A stretch of DNA of 64,000 bases from Corythucha ciliata (taxonomy: Eukaryota; Arthropoda; Insecta; Hemiptera; Tingidae): contig CM075939.1 in the NCBI GenBank assembly GCA_038030265.1, forward strand, positions 32,903,253-32,967,252, read 5' to 3'. Position 1 is the stretch's first letter; each line of letters opens with the position of its first letter. The translations under genes and the position numbers were made by a program. The notes beneath the pieces were generated by a model. It saw only the letters and a list, made by a program, of their open reading frames with translations, had not been told where the DNA came from and did not search any database. Shown here one piece after another: positions 58,401 through 64,000 of the stretch.

Positions 58401-61400
58401 AGACTCGACTGTCAAGAACCCAGGACCCAAGACGGTTTGCATGCTGAAAGAGAGGAAAAGACTCGTTTTGTTAAAGGAAATGAAAGGGAGTTTGATAGGT
58501 CAAGGTTATTTGCAAGCATTTGAAATTTATTTTATCCGTCCGATCTTTGAATAATAAATGAACATTGAAAGATCTGTGACATGAATACGTCGCTTTTGTT
58601 GGCTGTTTCTCGCTTTACCCTTTTCTACATTTTTGCCAGCAATTATTATAATCGTCATCCCTTATCGTTTATCGTTTTTTTTTTTCTTTCTTTTTTTTTT
58701 TAAACAAGCTTGCACAATGATCGCACTTTCACACCATAAACTCTCCTTCATTTCTTTAAAAAAAAGTGTTTTTAATTCACACGAAAATGATCGTCTTAAT
58801 TCCTTATTCGTACTTCTTAGTAAAATACAACGAAAAAATAAGGCGATTACAGGACTTCCGGCCAAAGGCATGCTATACAAGTGCGTTCATGTTCGCGCTA
58901 CACACTACTCGTTTTTTTTTCTCAAACATTTATTTATTAACACGCCATTTTAAGTTTTACCACGACTTTTTGTTTTGTGTAACTAAAACATCAACACGCT
59001 TCGTGTCAAAAATGCATGCAATACTGTAACACTTTTATGAATTGTTCACGTAAAAGAAGTCTTACACGTGGGATGAGGACTTCTTTCCGAAAATTTCCGT
59101 TTATGAGTGAAAGTTGACAGGATTTAGGGTGTGCTTAGTATGAAAAAAGTTTCACGGATAAGTGATGAGTGTTCTTGTTTGATAAGCTATGTCCCTGTTT
59201 CAACAAATTCAAATAATCTTGGACGAGAGCCACTCTTCTACTAATGAAAATCAGCGAATGGTCGTACTTTTTATTTACGATGCACCGATCGCGTAGTATA
59301 ATTTCACGACGAAGGACATTTTTTGTAAGGGGACGTTGGGGGTGTTAAGACAAGGTGGGAAGGTCTCGATTCAGTCGCTTTATGCAACTCCTCTCTCCAC
59401 CACGCATGTTATACGATGAAGGGGGTGGAAGGGATGAGCAAATGGGACGAAACAGTTTGACCCCTGCGATTGAGGTGAGACGAGAAAAGGGTAGTGAGTG
59501 AAAGAGAAGAGGAAGAATTAGCAAAGAACAGAACAAAATTAGTGTGGGTGTTCGTTGCGTTTTTCTGTATATTGCTTCAGTAAGGCGTACATTTTCGAAC
59601 GATGTAGACTGATGCGTCGCAATGATTTTTCCGCATTCTAAAAAAGGTTAAAGTTTTTATTGGGTGTTTAGTGAGTTCTGAACTCCTTTAATGAAGTTTG
59701 AGCTGCTCCTCTTTTGCTTTATGGTGGAGCATGCGCATAGTTTCATGATAAAAAAAGGTAGCAGTAGTAACTGACATGAACACAATAATCCCGCGACTGC
59801 CCTGACTGAAACAGACAATTATACCGTGGTATTCACCCTACTCAAGTTTATGAAAATTTTAGGGGTATGGAGCTGGAAACACTTTGTAGTAAAGTCTCGC
59901 GCTGTTGGGCGGATGCCTCGCCTGGAAACACGTTGAATGAGGTAGTCTCGCGATCAGCCAGCCGGGCGGTCCGATTAGCTTTTGGGGGTTAAAAAGCCAG
60001 TTTGGATCGTTTAATCAGTTCCTAAAGACATGCCTGCTTCCAACCCTGATTTTGCTTGATCCCAACTGAATTTAATGAGTTTTTAGGATCAAATTTAAAC
60101 GTTTTCGCGCCGAATGGTCAGCTTCAGTGGGCGCAGTTGCAGTTCACAGCGCCCTGGACGGAGAAAAATTGTCATCGGTCAAACAGCTCATTTTGGGGTT
60201 AAATTGTAATAATTACAATTCATCTCATCCCGACTAACGAAGTACGGTAAAAATGTCTGAATTTCATAATATTCAAGAAATCGTTCTTCAGTTCGGCAGA
60301 AAACAACAACAAATAAACAAGAACGTGGCCCTTCATTGTCTGGTTGTCTCAATAAATATTTTCTTTTGTGGGCTAGTAGCGTCTTATTCGCTTTAAGATT
60401 CTCTGTGTAGCCCATTAATGGTTAGGTCAATGAACTGCGCTGAGTCTGATGCGAATCTTTTTATTGTGTCGACACTCGACAGTCTTATCATTTTACGAAC
60501 TTTCATTATCATCTGCTCTTTTAAATCGAAAACAGTTCTTGCTATAATCTGGAAGAAAATGCACGGAGGACTCAAAATCCTTACTTACAGGACATTCGAG
60601 TCAACTTGTCACGGACTGACGAGCTTTTTCTCTTCAAGCTGACCGTGAAGTGACTCGGAGGGGTAAAGCAATTACAAGCTCGTCAGGCGGTTAACATTGA
60701 GGTCGCGTTGCTCCAGAAAATGATTTAATGTCATTTCATTGAGTTACCCAATAATGAGCCACCTACCACATACGTACATTTTCCCCCGTCTCTTTTCTCG
60801 ACGAGTGCTGACTAACATGACCGCGGGTTTTAGTACACAAAATCTTCAACAAAAGATTGTTAAACAGAATTTTTTAATTTATTGGTTAGTTCTTAAAAAT
60901 AATGACCCTGTTTGCAATGTAGCTTAAACACCACCTTTGTTTTTGGATTTGATGTTGGATTTACTCTCTATAAAGCTGTTGGTAACGTTTTAATGTCTGC
61001 TTGGTTAATTACACACACTGCACGGGCAAGCAAGGAATTCTTGGTTATATGACTCAAAATATGAACCTATAAAGACGCGACCGGAGAACGGACAGAAACA
61101 GGACCCTTCATCAATCCGGGAGCGCCAGGTTCTAACCCGAGGTCGTATTATTTTGTCTTGTTGCAGAAGCGCTCCTCCCTCGAGACCCTTCAACAATCAA
61201 TAGAACAAGAACAACCCGTCAGAGGGAGACCGGATGAATCGCCTCGAATAGGTTTTGAAAATGTTCTTCCCCTTTTTAACATTCAACAGATCCAGCCAAC
61301 GACCTTTAGGCCCCCCTCACACCACAGATTCGGAGCTCCCGTCCCAATCAACAGCGTTTTTCAACAGAGTAACGACGTAGGAACGGGAGGGGTTCAACTC

Positions 61401-62304
61401 CAGGCGTCAGTCTCGTTGACTCCCGAACCAATTGTGTTTACTCAAGTGGGTAACCAGCCTTTACAACGGGTATTCCCACAGCCTCACTACCAGCCACAGC
61501 CTCAACCCCAGTCTCAGCCTCAACCCCAGCCTCAGCCACAGCCTCAACCCGTAGACTACTATCATCAGTACCAGCTCCTCCATCAAAGAGTGAAACAAAG
61601 ACAAGAGGAACAATTACAACAACATCAACAACAGCTGGAACAACAACAACGACAACAGCAGCATCATCATCAGCAACAACAACAACAACAGCAACAACAA
61701 CAACAACAACAACATCATCAGTCTCAACGGTACAACTATCAAATTCAGCAACCTCCATTCACGTATCAAATTCAGCCCATAGGCGTACCGCAGAGGTACC
61801 TTTCAGCACCCGGAAATTTGATTCTTCCCCCACCACAAATTCCACCTTATGTACAGTCACCGCAATCGATTCAAGACCTTCCTAACCCTTATCACGCTTT
61901 AGCCCATAGACGATCACAGGAATTCAGGGCGAATATAATCGATTTTAAAATAATCAAAATATGTTAATACCGGTGTAAATAATTTGTAAATTGTAATAAT
62001 ATTAAGTATTTTTTATATAAAAAAAAGTTCTGTACGAAATGTTACCATTTTACATCATAGTTACCAAAAAAGCTTTAATTTATTGAAGAAAATACACTTT
62101 GTTTTCGTATTTAATTTCTTGAAAGCTAATGGCCGGAAGTCCTTTTTAGTTAGGCAGAAAACTATTTTTCACCAAACAAAATAAAATTGTTCTCAATTTT
62201 TCAGTCAAAGTTGAACTGCGAAGTCCTAAGCGATGACTTGGCGTACGAGATACGGTGGGCTGTCGCTGGAGACAGCATTGTTATTCAACTCGTCGCAAAA
62301 CTAG
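40363..62304 (+). CDS. Skeletor: Skeletor, 5' part (signal peptide, two DM13 domains, start of DOMON); continues past window
   Basis: Exons 40363-40423, 50147-50290, 51379-51451, 56969-57077, 57163-57325, 57993-58083, 58175-58343 and 62205-62304 join in phase to give 303 residues before the last visible donor. Residues 1-20 (MCSRISALLMLMGIALITRV) are a signal peptide. DM13 domain 1 spans about 31-138 (EYYGRYIGPLSRLFHSVSGD ... WISVWCEEFQVNFGDIQIPR). DM13 domain 2 spans about 147-252 (KIGALSGVHGVSSENIVVVD ... FGVWCEAFTVDFGHLQIP). A DOMON domain begins near 274 (NCEVLSDDLAYEIRWAVAGD). Skeletor was first described in Drosophila as a spindle-matrix component, yet DM13/DOMON proteins carry secretion signals and resemble cytochrome-b561-linked or extracellular redox proteins, so its location is debated. 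The remaining DOMON exons lie right of the window. Confidence 0.93.
44041..44190. mobile_element. Inner MITE in nested complex
   Basis: CATTTCCACCCGTCTTCTC and GAGAAGACGGGTGGAAATG pair; arms ~65 bp. Confidence 0.78.
44191..44520. mobile_element. Inner fold-back carrying a Harbinger-like MITE
   Basis: Arms GGAATTTTAAGGAG...CCAGCTTA and complement. Its right flank borders the element at 44277-44478. Confidence 0.72.
44277..44478. mobile_element. Harbinger-like MITE with TTA duplication
   Basis: AGGTGCGTTTACACCGAAGT ... CAGTGTAAACGCACCT, flanked by TTA at 44274-44276 and 44479-44481. The ends resemble those of 34755-35302. Confidence 0.82.
44658..44788. mobile_element. Short MITE
   Basis: TTCCATTG...GCGAGTGCT and AGCACTCGC...CAATGGAA; arms ~37 bp. 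Confidence 0.72.
44957..45878. mobile_element. Non-autonomous hAT-like element with 8-bp duplication
   Basis: Left end CAGTGGTGTCAGACT, right end AGTTTGATACCACTG. Both are flanked by CGTTAAAT (44949-44956 and 45879-45886), a perfect 8-bp target duplication as expected for hAT. A 922-bp body has no transposase. An imperfect fold-back occupies about 45310-45550. Confidence 0.85.
46218..46754. mobile_element. GTCCAGTC-family MITE, TA-flanked
   Basis: GTCCAGTCAATTGGGG ... CCCCTATTGACTGGAC with TA on both sides (46216-46217, 46755-46756). A second match is GGACAAACGCATA / TACGTTTGTCC. The 73-codon internal ORF is unremarkable. Confidence 0.78.
46865..46881 (+). other. hAT-like terminus without visible partner
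   Basis: CAGGGGTGACCAACCC is a terminus style common to hAT elements. No matching inverted end found downstream. An AGCCAA-type array follows from ~47100. Confidence 0.35.
47100..47790 (+). repeat. ~30-bp minisatellite array, AGCCAA flavour
   Basis: Units like GAGCCAACCCGCGAAATTTC followed by GTTTTTGAAA; period ~30, degenerate. Confidence 0.8.
48430..49330 (+). repeat. Sparse AGCCAA-flavour units
   Basis: Scattered units (GAGCTAACCCCACGAAATTG, GAGCCAAATCAGAGAACTTG) between unrelated sequence; an older, eroded part of the same array. Confidence 0.5.
50147..50290 (+). CDS. Skeletor: Skeletor exon 2 (DM13-1)
   Basis: Acceptor gtttaacag; DECRGAAEYYGRYIGPLSRL, FHSVSGDVYAVDARTIHIRD, FTYDGEGP; donor gtgagt. 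The block GxVYAVDxxTIxIxxFxYDGxGP is the DM13 signature. Confidence 0.93.
50409..50430 (+). repeat. (GA)n microsatellite
   Basis: Eleven AG dinucleotides in Skeletor intron 2. The remainder of this 1.1-kb intron shows no structure. Confidence 0.9.
51379..51451 (+). CDS. Skeletor: Skeletor exon 3 (DM13-1)
   Basis: Acceptor gtctttttcag; AAYFYAGNTKAVGPGGFIVR-DETGS; donor gtaagt. It encodes the AYFYAG / GPGGF core of DM13. Confidence 0.92.
51555..52524. mobile_element. Possible hAT-like element containing a minisatellite array
   Basis: Left AGGGTGACCAGAT and right CTGGTCACCGC are imperfect inverted ends. Flanks ACTATTAT and ACTATAAT agree at 7 of 8 positions. Confidence 0.5.
51650..52170 (-). 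repeat. ~29-bp minisatellite array, AGCCAA flavour (best preserved)
   Basis: About 17 units close to GAGCCAAAACACGAAATTGG plus CTTTTGAAG. Confidence 0.9.
55060..55275 (-). repeat. ~30-bp minisatellite, short cluster
   Basis: Units such as AAAAAACGCCAATTCGTGC; interrupted by an A-rich/AAAC-rich stretch at 55205-55258. Confidence 0.6.
56045..56410 (-). repeat. ~30-bp minisatellite array, GCGCCCTAAAAA flavour
   Basis: About ten units near GACGATTCGCGCCCTAAAAA-TGACTAAATT. Its reverse complement reads TTTAGGGCGCGAATCGTC, recalling TTTTAGCCGCGAATTAGC. Confidence 0.75.
56969..57077 (+). CDS. Skeletor: Skeletor exon 4 (DM13-1)
   Basis: Acceptor tttattacag; NGVLKKYNKKHVTVTLPEGK, TLNNIRWISVWCEEFQ; donor gttagt. 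It contains the conserved V-T-L-P...W-C motif that closes the first DM13. Confidence 0.93.
57163..57325 (+). CDS. Skeletor: Skeletor exon 5 (DM13-1 end / DM13-2 start)
   Basis: Acceptor ccgtgtacag; VNFGDIQIPRGIDYPKPQKI, GALSGVHGVSSENIVVVDAQ, TLLIPSFSYDGEAP; donor gtacaa. It repeats the DM13 layout of exon 2. Confidence 0.93.
57326..57992 (+). other. Skeletor intron 5 with short tandem repeat at donor
   Basis: Right after the donor, 57328-57385 repeats ATACGCTTATATA four times with short spacers. The rest is plain AT-rich intron. Confidence 0.75.
57993..58083 (+). CDS. Skeletor: Skeletor exon 6 (DM13-2)
   Basis: Acceptor ttttttcaag; D-AKFWVGRGPKPSPQGIRVPD-ENGKQAPLR; donor gtaatg. Second DM13 middle part. 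Confidence 0.92.
58175..58343 (+). CDS. Skeletor: Skeletor exon 7 (DM13-2 end)
   Basis: Acceptor gttgaacag; RYDRKTIVLTLPGELTIFDI, GHFGVWCEAFTVDFGHLQIP, PALNVPPSLKMLGVSPQ; donor gtaaac, phase 0. Both the exon at 61167 and the exon at 62205 can follow in frame. Confidence 0.93.
58344..61166 (+). other. Skeletor intron 7 (2.8 kb)
   Basis: No repeat family or exon recognised; T-rich 58670-58700. Several short ORFs look random. Confidence 0.6.
61167..61967 (+). CDS. Skeletor: Skeletor alternative terminal exon, Gln/Pro-rich
   Basis: Acceptor cttgttgcag, then 266 codons in phase with exon 7, starting KRSSLETLQQSIEQEQPVRG and ending TAA at 61965-61967. A QP-repeat tract (about 61480-61555) and a poly-Gln tract with His (about 61600-61725) dominate the middle. 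No good donor interrupts the ORF, so I read it as an alternative last exon giving a ~536-residue form with two DM13 domains but no DOMON. A poly(A) signal AATAAA lies at 62180-62185. It could instead be retained sequence of another transcript. The fly Skeletor locus is known to make several protein isoforms. Confidence 0.62.
   Translation, partial: KRSSLETLQQSIEQEQPVRGRPDESPRIGFENVLPLFNIQQIQPTTFRPPSHHRFGAPVPINSVFQQSNDVGTGGVQLQASVSLTPEPIVFTQVGNQPLQRVFPQPHYQPQPQPQSQPQPQPQPQPQPVDYYHQYQLLHQRVKQRQEEQLQQHQQQLEQQQRQQQHHHQQQQQQQQQQQQQQHHQSQRYNYQIQQPPFTYQIQPIGVPQRYLSAPGNLILPPPQIPPYVQSPQSIQDLPNPYHALAHRRSQEFRANIIDFKIIKIC
62180..62185 (+). terminator. Candidate poly(A) signal for the short Skeletor isoform
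   Basis: AATAAA lies 213 bases after the stop of the Gln-rich exon and only 20 bases before the acceptor-flanked exon at 62205. Cleavage and splicing would compete here. Confidence 0.4.
62205..62304 (+). CDS. Skeletor: Skeletor exon 8 (DOMON start)
   Basis: Acceptor caatttttcag; SKLNCEVLSDDLAYEIRWAV, AGDSIVIQLVAKL plus G; donor gtgagt. The pattern C-x-V-L...E-I-R-W...D-x-I-x-I-Q is a DOMON N-terminus. The next exon is outside the window. Confidence 0.92.
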
Positions 62305-64000
62305 GTGAGTGGAGTTAAAATTTTTCGAAATAATGAAGTAATCGCCTTTTCCGTTCTGAGGTGTATTCTGCCTTTCAAGTGATTCGACACTTCTTACTAT
62401 TTATTACATACCTCTCCTTACCATTTTTCAAATCATCACGCTGAATGAAAGTTAAAGCCAGGTATAAGGTTGTTCTTGGGAGTTTCGTTGCAATTTCAAA
62501 GGGTCCTCATTCATCGCAGTACTGTAATATATAACCGTATAGCTCATAGTCATATAACACTTCCTATTCCATAATAGAATAAAACAATTTTCCTTCAGAA
62601 AAGGGGATTTCAAAATGAATACGTGGGAGATAACTTTTCGATTCATTCGCCAAAAGTTGAACGTTACAAGGTCTGAGGTCTCACGCGAATTATTAATTAC
62701 ATAATCTTCATTCAGTTTTTTTTCAGTTATATTATAAAGAAGGAATAATGAACTTTTACTTAAATTTATTGCAAGAAAAACTAGACTCTTAATAAAATGG
62801 GGAAGGCTTTTCAACTTTTACTTTAATTTCTGATGGAGAGAAACCGGTCAATGAAAGTGGATAACTATACAGGAAGTCGGCTGATTAGTGACCTGCCGAG
62901 GTAGTGGTGCGCTGAGAGAAGACTGAAAAACCAAATAAATTGAAAATACGTAGAGAGACTATCCATCGGGTGTGTCAAGGACCTTTAACAGTTTACACGA
63001 TCAAGTTTTTGACAAAATGTTAACCCTTTTATAGTGAAATCAGCCCAATAAGTGCTCCCAGTCCAACAAATTTGTTGAGCAAGACATTTTCTCGTGTAAA
63101 CAGGGCCGGATTTAAGGGACAAGAGTCCTGTAGGCCCTAGGCATCAGCAGATTGAGCAGGGCTCCCTTTTTTCACACAACCCCCCCCTTCATATCCTTTT
63201 TACTTTTTTCACGTGAGCAATGATGTGCAAGACGATTCTTACAGATTATACATAATTATGCAGGTGGGTTTTGCGGTCTAACAAATAACAATTTGTTCAA
63301 ACTATTTAAATAAACGAGAAACAATAATTAAAGGAGGAAATCATAATTTCTTGCGACGGACAAAAACCGAGAACAAATTATCGGCAAAGGAGAGGATGAC
63401 GTCTCTATAGTCCAGCGACTGTACACATAAGTTCTGCGACTCCCAATCACAGCTAAGCTCCAAATCACTAAAAGCCCAGAGCCACGACAAAGCTCCAGTC
63501 CACAGTATAGCTCCGACCACAGCTACGCCGCATTGGTGTCTGATCATTGTATTGAGTAGCCTGTGATCCCTGTTCGTTTTAGTGAAAGTCGTTTGACGAG
63601 GGTGGTCCTTACGCCCTAAACGTTGTCTGAAGATGGTCTATTCGAATAAAGACACTATAAGTGTGGAGAGACTAGCCCTTTTCACCAAAAAACTTAAGCT
63701 CTAACCAAAGTAAAGCACCAATCACAGTCAAGCTTCAACCACCGTAAAGTGTTCTACTTTTTTCTTGTCCTCCCTTCATTGTTTCCAAAATCCGGGCCAC
63801 CATTCAGAAGGCCGGCGGGACCGGGGGATAACGGACCAAGTCAACAAAGTGCCCATCCGTATTTATGGATTTTCCCTAATTGTATGAGCCTAACAAATGG
63901 TGTGGTGGATGAGAGGGGTGGGGTTTCAGAATAATGACCGAGTTGCCATAACTACGCAAGGAGAGGGACGGCCATTATTTATCAGGGGACGGCGCACCCC
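62305..64000 (+). other. Skeletor intron 8, incomplete
   Basis: Contains CAGGGCCGGATTTAAGG at 63103, a terminus style of DNA transposons, with no partner before the window ends, and AAGCTCCAACCACA-type ~15-bp units at 63430-63535 and 63688-63748. Confidence 0.55.

Noticed and set aside
61115..61145. GGTTCTAACCC considered as a tRNA B box
   Set aside because: Deviates from GGTTCRANNCC, and no A box or cloverleaf nearby.
61438..61758. Minus-strand 106-codon Val/Asp-rich ORF
   Set aside because: It is the antisense of the CAA/CAG repeats in the Skeletor Gln-rich exon.

Overview
The window is animal nuclear DNA. Genes are split by GT-AG introns, carry no operon structure and sit in AT-rich, repeat-laden non-coding sequence. 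Gene content (an arthropod-type Skeletor gene and a BOD1-like gene) points to an arthropod, most likely an insect. A sap-feeding hemipteran such as a whitefly is a guess from the repeat style only. About 90% of the window is introns, intergenic DNA and transposon debris.

Three genes can be assembled exon by exon with consistent splice phases. (1) A BOD1/BOD1L1-like chromatin and chromosome-segregation protein on the minus strand, 21793 down to 4572: eight exons, about 1,398 residues, with one 3.5-kb exon that contains a perfect in-frame 930-bp tandem duplication. (2) A six-exon plus-strand gene at 22230-23407 for an unrecognised 213-residue protein with four membrane segments. It lies head-to-head with the BOD1-like gene across a 436-bp shared promoter region. 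(3) The 5' part of Skeletor on the plus strand, from 40363 past the right edge: a signal-peptide exon, a 9.7-kb first intron, seven further exons giving two DM13 domains and the start of a DOMON domain, and an alternative Gln/Pro-rich terminal exon at 61167-61967.

Layout. 1-4.4 kb: intergenic, fold-back elements and a retrotransposon relic. 4.5-21.8 kb: BOD1-like gene; its 11.9-kb second intron holds ~30-bp minisatellite arrays, a 1,249-bp tandem duplication and nested fold-back elements. 21.8-23.5 kb: divergent promoter and four-TM gene. 23.5-40.3 kb: intergenic, with a decayed non-LTR retrotransposon split by an inserted minisatellite block, many inverted-repeat elements and a 0.73-kb duplicated block. 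40.3-64 kb: Skeletor, whose introns carry hAT-like, Harbinger-like and TA-target-site MITEs and further minisatellites.

The most distinctive signal outside the genes is a superfamily of ~30-bp degenerate tandem repeats in three sequence flavours that share one core. These arrays recur throughout the window and several abut recognisable transposon termini. I see no operon, CRISPR array or complete structural RNA gene. Splice sites were assigned by eye from phase continuity and consensus; no alignment or transcript evidence was available.
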